NCBI GenBank assembly: GCA_015655015.1
Contig: JAATFV010000015.1
Coordinates: forward strand, 1-33,332
Direction: 5' to 3'
Origin: Chitinophagales bacterium
Lineage (GTDB): Bacteria > Bacteroidota > Bacteroidia > Chitinophagales > Chitinophagaceae
DNA length: 33,332 nucleotides
Positions 7,224-15,454 of the stretch are shown piece by piece; position 1 is the first letter of the stretch, and the number at the start of each line of letters is the position of its first letter. The position numbers and the translations under genes are program-made. Below the pieces are notes generated by a model. That model was not told the origin of the DNA. It did not search any database and saw only the letters and a list, made by a program, of their open reading frames with translations.

Positions 7224-7457
7224 ATGAGTAACTCAAAAGTATTAGTAGGATTTTTAGTTGGAGCAGCTGTTGGTGGCGCATTAGGAATTTTACTGGCTCC
7301 TGATAAGGGTACAGAGACCCGCAAAAAGATCATGGAAAAAGGTTCTGACCTGAGTGATTCCATTTCGGATCTTACCGACACCATCAAGGAGAAATTCAAT
7401 GGCGTTGTAGATGGAGTTAAAGATAACTTCAGCAAGGCGAAGAGCTCTATGTCTTAA
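7224..7457 (+). CDS. YtxH domain-containing protein
   Basis: 77 residues. A Gly/Ala-rich membrane helix (about 6-25, FLVGAAVGGALGILLAP) is followed by Asp-Lys-Gly-Thr-Glu-Thr-Arg-Lys-Lys and an amphipathic helical tail with spaced Asp, Ile and Lys. This is the classic YtxH layout (family PF12732): the segment after the helix ends in Ala-Pro-Asp-Lys-Gly-x-Glu-Thr-Arg. YtxH proteins are small envelope-associated stress proteins of unknown mechanism; in Bacillus ytxH is under general stress control. It is the first gene of a three-gene operon with a holin-like membrane protein and a hypothetical protein, ending at the terminator at 8186. Confidence 0.92.
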   Translation: MSNSKVLVGFLVGAAVGGALGILLAPDKGTETRKKIMEKGSDLSDSISDLTDTIKEKFNGVVDGVKDNFSKAKSSMS

Positions 7458-7511
7458 GTAAAAGCGTTATGTCCTAACTATCGCTCTATCTTAAAATATT
7501 AACCATTACAT

Positions 7512-7856
7512 ATGGAAGATCAGGAAAATGATATAGATCTCTTATTATCCGATGCAGGTGATTTTATTGAGACAAGGAGCAACCTATGGAAATTAAAGGC
7601 GGTGGAAAGTCTTTCGGAAGTTTCTTCCGACCTGGTATCCGGATTGGGCCTGCTGGCTATTCTGGCTATTTTCTTACTGATCCTGACAATTGGATTTGCT
7701 TTGTTGATCGGGGATTGGCTGGGAAAGGGCTTTTATGGCTTTTTTGTAATGGGGGGCGTATATGCTATCGTTGGGCTTGCAGTCTATCTTCGCCGCAACC
7801 GGTGGTTGAAAGAGCCATTCAGCAATATGCTGATCCGGAAAATCTTTAATAAATAG
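7512..7856 (+). CDS. phage holin family (PF07332-like) membrane protein
   Basis: 114 residues. An amphipathic N-terminal helix (1-35) is followed by two hydrophobic helices at about 43-65 and 72-93, with a positively charged end (RRNRWLKEPFSN). The order and length match the Phage_holin_3_6 family, common in non-phage chromosomal settings next to YtxH-type genes. Despite the family name there is no phage context here, so a lysis role is not implied. It follows YtxH by 54 bases and is followed after 5 bases by the next gene, which points to one transcript. Confidence 0.8.
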   Translation: MEDQENDIDLLLSDAGDFIETRSNLWKLKAVESLSEVSSDLVSGLGLLAILAIFLLILTIGFALLIGDWLGKGFYGFFVMGGVYAIVGLAVYLRRNRWLKEPFSNMLIRKIFNK

Positions 7857-7861
7857 AAATT

Positions 7862-8119
7862 ATGAAGATCAGGAATGTCGACGAATTGCGGGAAGCGATC
7901 CGGGAGCTGGAACATCAGAATTACATCAATGAGCAGCAAATGCGCAGGCGGGTAACCGGGATCCGGGATAAGTTCAAGCCGATGAATATCGTGAAGAATT
8001 TATTCTCCCAGGTAATCGGTACCTCTGAGGTCAAAACGAATGTATTCCGTATGATCGCCGGCATTGCTACCAGCTTCCTGGTGAAGAAATTCTTTAAGAA
8101 AGGAATATCTTCTAAATGA
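7862..8119 (+). CDS. hypothetical protein of the YtxH/holin-like operon
   Basis: 85 residues, starting 5 bases after the holin-like gene. The first 45 residues are charged and helical. Residues about 62-75 (MIAGIATSFLVKKFF) form a short hydrophobic segment with a Lys-rich end, which could insert in or lie on the membrane. I know no named family for it, though similar short proteins follow holin-like genes in Bacteroidota. It is the last gene before the terminator and probably works with the two upstream membrane proteins. Confidence 0.75.
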   Translation: MKIRNVDELREAIRELEHQNYINEQQMRRRVTGIRDKFKPMNIVKNLFSQVIGTSEVKTNVFRMIAGIATSFLVKKFFKKGISSK

Positions 8120-8185
8120 CGGGTAGTTCAATCAGCAAGTAGTTTGTCAATCTACAGGTAGTTCAAGTCTATTATATACCAACCG

Positions 8186-8214
8186 CCCCTGTCAATGTTA
8201 TTGGCAGGGGTTTT
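8186..8214 (+). terminator. intrinsic terminator of the YtxH operon
   Basis: CCCCTGTCAAT (8186-8196) pairs with ATTGGCAGGGG (8200-8210) with one G-U pair, loop GTT, followed by TTTT. The stop codon of the convergent regulator gene lies three bases beyond. Confidence 0.8.
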
Positions 8215-8216
8215 CG

Positions 8217-9026
8217 TTAGCGGGGGCGTTTGCCTGTCATGGCCAGGTAATCCGTCGGCGTCATCCCAAACTGTTTGAAGAAATTTCTCCCAAAATTAGT
8301 TTGGGAGCCATATCCCACCATTTCGGCGACCTCGTAAATCTTGTACTGGCCTTCCAGCAATAGTTCCGTAGCTTTTTTGAGCCGGGTGATATTGACGAGC
8401 TCGTTAGGGCTGAGATCGGAAATGGATTTGATCTTGCGGTATAAAGTAGGCCGGCTCATGTTGACCAGCTGGGCCAGTTTTTCCACATCCAGCTCAGTAT
8501 CTTCCAGGTTGGCATAGATGGCTTCATTTAGCCGTTCTAAAAATAATTCATCTGCTTTGGAATAAGCCATGCTCTTTATATGTACCAGCGGTGAGCTGGC
8601 AAAATATTCTTTGATTTTGGCCCGGTTCGCCAATAGGTTGGCTATTTGTACCTGGAGATATTCCGGGGAGAAAGGTTTTTCGATATACGCATCTGCTCCA
8701 AGCTCAAGTCCTTCGATCTTGGACTGCAGGGTATTCCTGGCCGTTAATAAAATAACAGGGATGTGGCTGTAATCGAAGTTGGTCTTGATGAGCTTGCAAA
8801 GTTCAAAACCATCCATTACCGGCATCATGACGTCACAGATCACCAGCTGGATCACTTCTTCGGTGAGCAACGCGAATGCCTGGCGTCCGTTCAACGCCTT
8901 AATGATCAGGTACTTTTCATTTAGCTCCTGTTCAAGGAACTCTAATATTTCTTCGTTGTCATCTACCAGCAACAGCGCCGGTTTCATCGGCGGGTGAATG
9001 TCTTTTGTCATATAGATCAAATTCAT
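8217..9026 (-). CDS. response regulator with receiver and AraC-type DNA-binding domain (C-terminal part of a split HTCS)
   Basis: 269 residues from the ATG at 9026. The receiver (about 16-135) has Asp22/Asp23, phosphoacceptor Asp65 and Lys117; the AraC helix-turn-helix domain covers about 165-262 (TLYRKIKSISDLSPNELV and the second motif near VAEMVGYGSQTNFGR). This is exactly the C-terminal third of a hybrid two-component system regulator. The N-terminal two thirds are encoded in another frame, overlapping by 68 bases (8959-9026). Removing one base of the T4 run at 9003-9006 (A4 on the coding strand) would join the two as one protein of about 1,315-1,333 residues, the usual HTCS size. It may therefore be half of a frameshifted or frameshift-decoded gene, or a genuinely separate, translationally coupled regulator. 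Expected to control the SusC-SusD-GH operon. Confidence 0.85.
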   Translation of the reverse strand: MNLIYMTKDIHPPMKPALLLVDDNEEILEFLEQELNEKYLIIKALNGRQAFALLTEEVIQLVICDVMMPVMDGFELCKLIKTNFDYSHIPVILLTARNTLQSKIEGLELGADAYIEKPFSPEYLQVQIANLLANRAKIKEYFASSPLVHIKSMAYSKADELFLERLNEAIYANLEDTELDVEKLAQLVNMSRPTLYRKIKSISDLSPNELVNITRLKKATELLLEGQYKIYEVAEMVGYGSQTNFGRNFFKQFGMTPTDYLAMTGKRPR

Positions 9027-12000
9027 TATCCTGGTGTACAGGCATGGTCAGGGAAAAAGTATTCAGATCGTCGGCCGTGTTCCTCAGCAAAAGGATTCCC
9101 TTGTGAAGCTGCGTCAGGGAAAGTGAAAGCGCAAGCCCGATGCCTGTTCCTTTCTGCTTCTCCGTTTCTTTAAGGCGAAAGAAAGGTTCGAAGATCTTAT
9201 CTTTCATTTCAGGAGGGATAAGATATCCGTCATTTTTTATTTCAATCGTGAAAAAAGTGTCGTCTTCCCGGAAGGGCTGCAGGGTAACGAATACTTTCTT
9301 TTCCGCATATTTGACGGCATTGCTGAACAGGTTGGTGAGGATCTTATTAAAAGCCTCCGTGTCCACGGAGGCGAACAGGGGAGGGGAGGGCAGGTCGATC
9401 TCCAGGTTAAGGTCTTTTTGTTCTGCCAGCGGCTTGAAATTAAGCCAGGTCTCTTCCAGCAGTTCCGAGATATTCGCTTTTACGAAATTAAGGCTGAATC
9501 CTTTGATCTCTGTTTGTCTGAAATCGAGCAATTGATTGGTCAGATCGATAAGCCGGTTGGTATTCCGCTCCATGATGCGAAGACTATCTTTTATTTCGGG
9601 GCCTGCCTTGCGCATCACTTTTTCCAGCGGGCCTTTGATCAGGGTCAGGGGAGTCCTGATCTCATGTGCAACATTGGTGAAGAACTCGATCTTTGCCCGG
9701 AAGATCTCTTTTTCCTTGGCAATCTCCAGGTGTTCGATCTTCCGCCTGTTCTTTTCTTCCACCCGGCGATGATAGTTCCGGATCAGGCAATAGACGATCA
9801 GCATGACCGCGAGGGCATAGATAAAATAAGCCGGAGTGCTGGTCCACCAGGGGGGAAGTACCCGGATGCCCAGCATCGTTTCCTTCCCGTTCCATATGCG
9901 GCTGCTGTTGGATGCCTTTACCTTAAAAATATAATCGCCGGGAGCCAGGCCGGTGAAATACGCTTTCCGGTTCGACTTAAGATAAGTCCAGTTCTGATCG
10001 AGCCCTTGCATTTTATAGGCGTATTCGGTCCTTTCAGGGGCCGTATAACTCAGGGAGGCAAAATCGATACTAAAGGTCGACTGGTTATGATTAAGAATGA
10101 GCTTGTCCGTATAGGGGAGGGATCTTTTTAAAACGGACCCTTTATTCGCGATGGTCAGTTCTTTATTATCGACCTGGAAGCCGGTGATGTACACCGGGGG
10201 TACAAAGGTATTTTTAATGAATTCATCGGGATGAAAACAAATTAATCCCTTTACGCTGCCGAAATACATTCTTCCTTTGGCATCCTTGTACGCCGAACTA
10301 AAATTAAACTGGTCATTTAAAAGGCCGTTGTCCCTGGTATAGGTGATCCCTTGTCCCGTTGCGGGATTAAAGCACACCAGTCCTTTGGAAGTGCTGATCC
10401 ATAAATTCTTTTTATCGTCTTCCAGCAGGCTGAGGATAAAATTGGTGGGGAGGCCATCACGGGTAGTGTACCTTTTAAATGTCCGGGCTGCCGGATCGAA
10501 TTTACAGAGTCCTCCTTCGGTGGCGACCCAAAGATTTTTATTACTGTCTTCGAACAGGCTGTTCACCCGGTCGCTGCTGAGACTATTCCTGTTCCGCGCT
10601 TCATACCGGAGATTTCCGGTCTTTTTTGTTCGGGTATCGTACCAGATCAACCCATTGCCATAGGTACCGGCCCAAATGATCCCATTTTCGTCCTGCAGCA
10701 GGGAGGAACACCAGTTATTGATAGACGTTCCGGGCAAAAGAGAGAAATTATCATGGAGGCGATCAGCGACATAAGCGCCCCGGGTAGTGCCCGCCAGGAT
10801 CTTTCCGTCAGCTGTTTCATACAGGCAGTAAATGAAATTACTTTTCAGGGAATGCTCCCCCTGGCCTTCGGAATAATGCCGGACCACTTTCCCGGTCCTG
10901 ATATTCATAATATCCAGGCCATGTTCGAATGTCCCTATCCATAACTCATTGCCATGCACCAGCAACCCGTGAATATTGGTATAGCTGATACTTCCTTTTG
11001 TGCCTGTAGGTTGGAAATGACTGAACAGTCCGGTCTTCGTATCCAATTTGTTCAGGCCTGCATCTTCCGTACCTATCCATAAATTTCCATCCGTGTCCTG
11101 GTGTATTTCGCGGACCACATATCCGCTTAAAGAATTCTCCCCGCTCCTGGCGAAGATCTTTTTAAAGGAATTATACGGCTTGGGATAATAGTTGACCCCT
11201 CCAAAATAGGTGCCTGCCCAGATGCCGCCCTCTTTGTCTTTGCAAAAGGTGTAGACGGCATTATCGGATATCGAATAAGGGTCATTGTATTTTTTCCCGA
11301 GGTTCGTAAAGACGCCGTTGAGAGCATTGTATATATAGATCCCTGATTCCGTAGCGATCCAATATTCGTCTTCTGCCGTTTGCACAAAATTTCGGGCAAA
11401 TATGGCCGTTTTATCGGGATTATAAGTAAGGATGTCCTTGTAAGCCCCGCTGTGTATGTCGAAGAGCTTGGCCCCATGGATAGAGGTTCCTGCCAAAATT
11501 TTACCATTGGTAGTGCCGTAGATCTTTTCTATCCATTTATTCGGCGTTGACGGGGAATGAGTGAATAGGTCATGGTCAATAAAAGAGCTGTCCGCAGGAT
11601 TGTATTTTTTCAGGAAGCCGGAACGGGTCGAGATCCATAATGCTCCGTCGGCGGAGCGGCAAAGAGAGGTGGCCTCGAAGTACCGGTTGATATCATAATA
11701 CGTAAAGCTCTTTTTCGCAGGGACATACCGGCAGAGGGTCAATCCGGAAATAAACCACAGGGCGCCTTGCTTATCCATCAGAATATCCCTGATCTGTCCG
11801 TTCGAAGTCTCCGGCAAAACGTGGAAGCTCTCGGTAGTGGCATCATGCCGGTAGAGCCCCTTTTCCGTGCCCACCCATAATACGCCGTCGGGATCCTCGT
11901 ACAAACAGTGAATGAAATTACTGCCGATGCTTCCGCTGTCATCCGGGTCACTCCGGAAGACCTTGAAGGAATAACCGTCGAACCGGTCCAGTCCATCCTT

Positions 12001-12165
12001 TGTCCCAAACCATAAGAACCCTTTTTTATCCTGTAAGCTGCAAATGACGGCATTATTGGAAAGCCCGTTCTCCACCTGGTAATGCCTGAAATAATAGGGC
12101 TGCCCCTGGAGGATGGGAGCGGCTGTTAGCAGAAAAATGGCAAGTATGAGCGTTTTGGCGTGCAC
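8959..12165 (-). CDS. HTCS sensor: two-component propeller, Y_Y_Y and histidine kinase (N-terminal part of a split HTCS)
   Basis: 1,068 residues from the GTG at 12165, chosen because it gives a clean signal peptide (Leu-rich core, cut after ILQG before QPYY). A TTG at 12219 would add 18 residues ahead of it and overlap a palindrome. Periplasmic two-component regulator propeller repeats run from about 30 to 690 (repeated motifs such as Leu-Trp-Ile/Val-Gly-Thr), then a Y_Y_Y domain, a membrane helix at about 779-795, the H-box AHEIRTPLTLIKGP with His834, and a HATPase domain ending with GTGIGLALS. The reading frame then stops at 8959, before any receiver domain. It senses glycan breakdown products in the periplasm; next to a SusC/SusD arabinan locus, arabino-oligosaccharides are the likely signal. 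See the frameshift note for the receiver/AraC part. Confidence 0.88.
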   Translation of the reverse strand: MHAKTLILAIFLLTAAPILQGQPYYFRHYQVENGLSNNAVICSLQDKKGFLWFGTKDGLDRFDGYSFKVFRSDPDDSGSIGSNFIHCLYEDPDGVLWVGTEKGLYRHDATTESFHVLPETSNGQIRDILMDKQGALWFISGLTLCRYVPAKKSFTYYDINRYFEATSLCRSADGALWISTRSGFLKKYNPADSSFIDHDLFTHSPSTPNKWIEKIYGTTNGKILAGTSIHGAKLFDIHSGAYKDILTYNPDKTAIFARNFVQTAEDEYWIATESGIYIYNALNGVFTNLGKKYNDPYSISDNAVYTFCKDKEGGIWAGTYFGGVNYYPKPYNSFKKIFARSGENSLSGYVVREIHQDTDGNLWIGTEDAGLNKLDTKTGLFSHFQPTGTKGSISYTNIHGLLVHGNELWIGTFEHGLDIMNIRTGKVVRHYSEGQGEHSLKSNFIYCLYETADGKILAGTTRGAYVADRLHDNFSLLPGTSINNWCSSLLQDENGIIWAGTYGNGLIWYDTRTKKTGNLRYEARNRNSLSSDRVNSLFEDSNKNLWVATEGGLCKFDPAARTFKRYTTRDGLPTNFILSLLEDDKKNLWISTSKGLVCFNPATGQGITYTRDNGLLNDQFNFSSAYKDAKGRMYFGSVKGLICFHPDEFIKNTFVPPVYITGFQVDNKELTIANKGSVLKRSLPYTDKLILNHNQSTFSIDFASLSYTAPERTEYAYKMQGLDQNWTYLKSNRKAYFTGLAPGDYIFKVKASNSSRIWNGKETMLGIRVLPPWWTSTPAYFIYALAVMLIVYCLIRNYHRRVEEKNRRKIEHLEIAKEKEIFRAKIEFFTNVAHEIRTPLTLIKGPLEKVMRKAGPEIKDSLRIMERNTNRLIDLTNQLLDFRQTEIKGFSLNFVKANISELLEETWLNFKPLAEQKDLNLEIDLPSPPLFASVDTEAFNKILTNLFSNAVKYAEKKVFVTLQPFREDDTFFTIEIKNDGYLIPPEMKDKIFEPFFRLKETEKQKGTGIGLALSLSLTQLHKGILLLRNTADDLNTFSLTMPVHQDNEFDLYDKRHSPADETGAVAGR

Positions 12166-12194
12166 CGGCAATGACGATTGTTGCAATAGTAATG

Positions 12195-12237
12195 ATTGTA
12201 AATATACAATATAGCCCAACTCCCGCCAAAGACGGGA
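12195..12237. promoter_or_regulatory. palindromes in the HTCS-SusC divergent region
   Basis: ATTGTA-AATA-TACAAT (12195-12210) is a perfect 6-base inverted repeat. It is followed by TCCCG (12221-12225) and CGGGA (12233-12237) flanking a 7-base spacer. Both lie upstream of the SusC promoter region and of the GTG start of the sensor. They are candidate operators for the AraC-type half of the regulator; which one is used, if any, is unknown. Confidence 0.35.
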
Positions 12238-12294
12238 ACTTGAGAGCTTTTGATGAAATTATGATACGAAATGAGAGGAAAAAGAGAAATATTA

Positions 12295-12324
12295 TTGCCA
12301 GTTTTACATCCCATAAACGATTTG
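12295..12324 (+). promoter_or_regulatory. possible primary-sigma promoter for the SusC operon
   Basis: TTG at 12295-12297 is followed after 19 bases by ACGATTTG (12317-12324). This fits the Bacteroidota TTG-N19-TAnnTTTG pattern except that the TA is replaced by AC, as might be expected of an activator-dependent promoter. It leaves a leader of only about ten bases before the ATG at 12342. Confidence 0.3.
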
Positions 12325-12341
12325 TTTAAAACTAATGCTAT

Positions 12342-15300
12342 ATGAAAAGAGTAAAAAAAAGACTTTTACCGGCGGTAGCCCTGCTATCCTCCTTCCTTGT
12401 TCTCTTCATTGCTTATCCGGTCCTGGCGCAGACCCCGATAAAAGGGGTCGTGAAAGACAAAGACGGCAAGCCTGTCGTTGCAGTCACCATTACTATTAAA
12501 GGGAAGAACATCAGCACCACCACTTCGGAAGATGGAACATTCACTATTCCGGCCAATGCCGGGGACATCCTCCTGGCTACCTCTGTCGGATTTGAAAATT
12601 TCGAGATGAAAATTAATGGCAGACCGGGTATGCTGAACGTGCTGCTGGTAAACAAAACGGACGCTTTAAATGACGTAGTGGTAGTCGGTTATGGTACGGT
12701 AAAAAGAAAGGACATCACCGGCTCTGTAGGGATCGTGGATGCCAAAGAGATGAAGAAATTTTCTACCAATGACCTGACCCAGTACCTGCAGGGGCGTGTG
12801 GCGGGTGTCATGGTGAACAGCGATGGCCAGCCGGGGGCCGTGCCCAGCATCCGGATCAGGGGATTCGGCACTTTCGGGAATGCCTCTCCCTTATATGTCA
12901 TCGATGGCGTCGCCATGAGCAATTCTCCCCGGGACATCAACCCCAATGATATCGAGTCGATGCAGGTACTTAAAGATGCTTCGGCAGGGGCGATCTACGG
13001 GTCCCGCGCCGCCAATGGGGTAGTGATCATTACTACCAAACAGGGAAAGAAAGGCTCCCCCTTAAAAATCGAATACAATGGTTATTATGGGGTCGATAAG
13101 ATCTGGCAAAGGGTGCCGGTCCTGAACAGGGAACAGTATCAGACCGTTATTAATGAAGTCAATACCAATGCCGGCCTTGCATTGATCCCGGGCAACGATC
13201 CGTCTTCCCCGGTATTTGTCAGCAAGACCAACACGGATTGGCAAAAAGTAGGGGAGAAGAATGGCAACAGGCAGGACCAGAGCCTTAATTTCTCCGGCGG
13301 AGGAGAACATTCCATGTATAATATATCCCTGGATTATTTTACCAATAATGGCACTTTCGTTGGGAAAGGACCTACTTATGAACGTTATTCCACCCGCATC
13401 AATTCCACTACGGAAAAGGGGATCTTCAAATTCGGGGAATCCATATTCTATGCGCATTCTCATGAGAATGCGCTGACCTACCGTTCGGATATTCTGACGG
13501 GCAACCGGCCTCCCCTGGTAATCGACCTGATCGAGGCCGTACCTACCCAATCACTTTATGATCCTAACAGTGTCGGTGGGTTTGGGGGCATATCATCTTC
13601 CGTTCAAAACGTTATTTCCTTAAATGCCGTCGGCATCAATAGCCTGATCACGAATTATACGAATGTAGACCGGATGACCGGCACCGCTTTTGGGGAGCTG
13701 CAATTGATCAATAAAAATGGCCATAGCCTTAAATTCAAGACCAACCTGAGCTATGACCGGACGATCGCCAATGATTTCTCCTTTCAGCCTCCTTTTGACC
13801 TGGGCTACTTTTTCCATCAGACTATTTCCCGTCTCGACGAGGGGGAACGGATCTATACTTCCGGCCTGGTGGAAAATACCCTTAACTATAATAAGACCTT
13901 CGGCAAACATACCCTGGATGTTCTGGCCGGCCAGACCTTCCAGGACATTACCTTCAAAGGCACCACCGCTCATTCTGAAAGCCTGACGGCGCCTTATTAC
14001 CCGGTGCTGGACAACGGCAGTAATAAGACGGCTGCCGGCAACCAGACCGAGTCTACTTTATCCTCTTACCTGGGAAGGATCAATTATAACTACGACAACC
14101 GTTATTTATTAACGGCTACCATGCGCAGGGACGGGTCTTCCCGCTTCGCCCCCTCCAACCGGTTTGGTTATTTCCCTTCCGTCGCGTTAGCGTGGAGGAT
14201 CAGCAATGAGAATTTCTTTCAGGCTGTGTCGAAAGGGCTGGTCACCGATCTGAAGCTGAGGGGCAGTTATGGTGAGCTGGGAAATGATGGCATCGGCGAT
14301 TATCAATATACCTCCTATATCAATCCGAATATCGTTTATAACTTTAACGATTCCCGGGTAGTGGGAGGATTGGTGACGAACCTTGTCTCCCCGACCATCA
14401 AATGGGAAAGCAAGAAAATTTCCAATGCAGGCCTGGATGCCGTTCTGCTAAATGGTCATTTTGACCTGTCTGCCGAATACTATTACAGCAAGTCGGCAGA
14501 CGTTCTGGTAGGTGTTCCCATTCCTTCTTCCACCGGATCTATCAATACGGCGCCTGTCATCAATGCGGCAACCTTAAGTAATTCAGGGGTGGAATTTACC
14601 GTGGGATATCATAAGTTCAAAGGCCCCTTCACCCTGGATGTATCCGCCAATGTTGCAACAGTGAAGAATAAGGTGCTGGCCCTGGGCGGCAATAACGAGC
14701 CGATCTATGGTACCGGTTCCAAGACGGAAGTGGGGGGGCAGATAGGCGAACATTATGGATGGGTGGCAGAAGGCATTTTCCAGAGTAACGGTGAAATTGC
14801 CGCCCATGCCTTTCAAACTGCAGGTACTGCTCCCGGCGATATTAAATTCAAGGACATCAGCGGTCCGAACGGCAAGCCCGACGGTATCGTCGATTCCTAT
14901 GACAGAACTTACCTGGGAAGCGCCATTCCCAAATTGAATTACGGGTTTAATATAACGGCCGGTTATAAGAGTTGGGACCTGTCCGTCTTCCTTTCCGGAA
15001 GTTCGGGATTCCTGATCAACAGCAGGATGTACAGGGATCTCATGCTGACCACGGATTATATCAACAGGGATGTAGATATCCTCAACCGCTGGAGACCGGA
15101 CCATACCAATACCGATATTCCGCGCGTGGTGGAAAATGATCCGAACCAGAACCAACGCGATTCCAACCGCCCGGGCTGGCTGCAGGATGGAAAATATCTC
15201 CGGATCAATACCGTATCGCTGGGTTATACGGTGAAGACGGGGACGATGAAATATATCAGCAGGATCAGGATCTATGCAACGGCACAAAATCTCTACACCT

Positions 15301-15419
15301 TCCAGGCTTACAAAGGTTTTAATCCTGACTTTACTTCCGGGGTATTCAACCCGGGATTTGACGCAGGATCCTTTCCTAAGCCGAGAACCCTGTTAGCAGG
15401 TATCCAGGTGGGATTTTAA
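12342..15419 (+). CDS. SusC/RagA-family TonB-dependent outer membrane transporter
   Basis: 1,025 residues. Signal peptide to about Gln30 (cut near VLAQ-TPIK), then the carboxypeptidase-regulatory-like domain (about 31-105) typical of SusC proteins, a TonB-box-like DVVVVGYG at 111-118 within the SusC signature, the plug domain (about 125-235, with LQGRVAGV and SIRIRG) and a 22-strand barrel to the C-terminal aromatic strand ending in Gly-Phe. Imports oligosaccharides across the outer membrane using TonB energy, together with the SusD-like lipoprotein encoded 35 bases downstream. The four arabinan-type glycoside hydrolases that follow suggest that arabino-oligosaccharides are its substrate. Confidence 0.96.
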   Translation: MKRVKKRLLPAVALLSSFLVLFIAYPVLAQTPIKGVVKDKDGKPVVAVTITIKGKNISTTTSEDGTFTIPANAGDILLATSVGFENFEMKINGRPGMLNVLLVNKTDALNDVVVVGYGTVKRKDITGSVGIVDAKEMKKFSTNDLTQYLQGRVAGVMVNSDGQPGAVPSIRIRGFGTFGNASPLYVIDGVAMSNSPRDINPNDIESMQVLKDASAGAIYGSRAANGVVIITTKQGKKGSPLKIEYNGYYGVDKIWQRVPVLNREQYQTVINEVNTNAGLALIPGNDPSSPVFVSKTNTDWQKVGEKNGNRQDQSLNFSGGGEHSMYNISLDYFTNNGTFVGKGPTYERYSTRINSTTEKGIFKFGESIFYAHSHENALTYRSDILTGNRPPLVIDLIEAVPTQSLYDPNSVGGFGGISSSVQNVISLNAVGINSLITNYTNVDRMTGTAFGELQLINKNGHSLKFKTNLSYDRTIANDFSFQPPFDLGYFFHQTISRLDEGERIYTSGLVENTLNYNKTFGKHTLDVLAGQTFQDITFKGTTAHSESLTAPYYPVLDNGSNKTAAGNQTESTLSSYLGRINYNYDNRYLLTATMRRDGSSRFAPSNRFGYFPSVALAWRISNENFFQAVSKGLVTDLKLRGSYGELGNDGIGDYQYTSYINPNIVYNFNDSRVVGGLVTNLVSPTIKWESKKISNAGLDAVLLNGHFDLSAEYYYSKSADVLVGVPIPSSTGSINTAPVINAATLSNSGVEFTVGYHKFKGPFTLDVSANVATVKNKVLALGGNNEPIYGTGSKTEVGGQIGEHYGWVAEGIFQSNGEIAAHAFQTAGTAPGDIKFKDISGPNGKPDGIVDSYDRTYLGSAIPKLNYGFNITAGYKSWDLSVFLSGSSGFLINSRMYRDLMLTTDYINRDVDILNRWRPDHTNTDIPRVVENDPNQNQRDSNRPGWLQDGKYLRINTVSLGYTVKTGTMKYISRIRIYATAQNLYTFQAYKGFNPDFTSGVFNPGFDAGSFPKPRTLLAGIQVGF

Positions 15420-15454
15420 CGAGGATGGTTTTATCAAACATTAAACGAATTGTC

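Noticed and set aside
7512..7856. Prophage lysis gene
   Set aside because: The holin-like family is common in non-phage operons with YtxH, and no other phage gene is present in the window.
9418..10131. 237-codon open frame on the plus strand
   Set aside because: It lies opposite the HTCS kinase and Y_Y_Y coding region, and its translation shows no recognisable domain.
14583..15287. 234-codon open frame antisense to the SusC gene
   Set aside because: The sense frame is an intact SusC barrel; the antisense frame shows no domain and is a codon-usage by-product.
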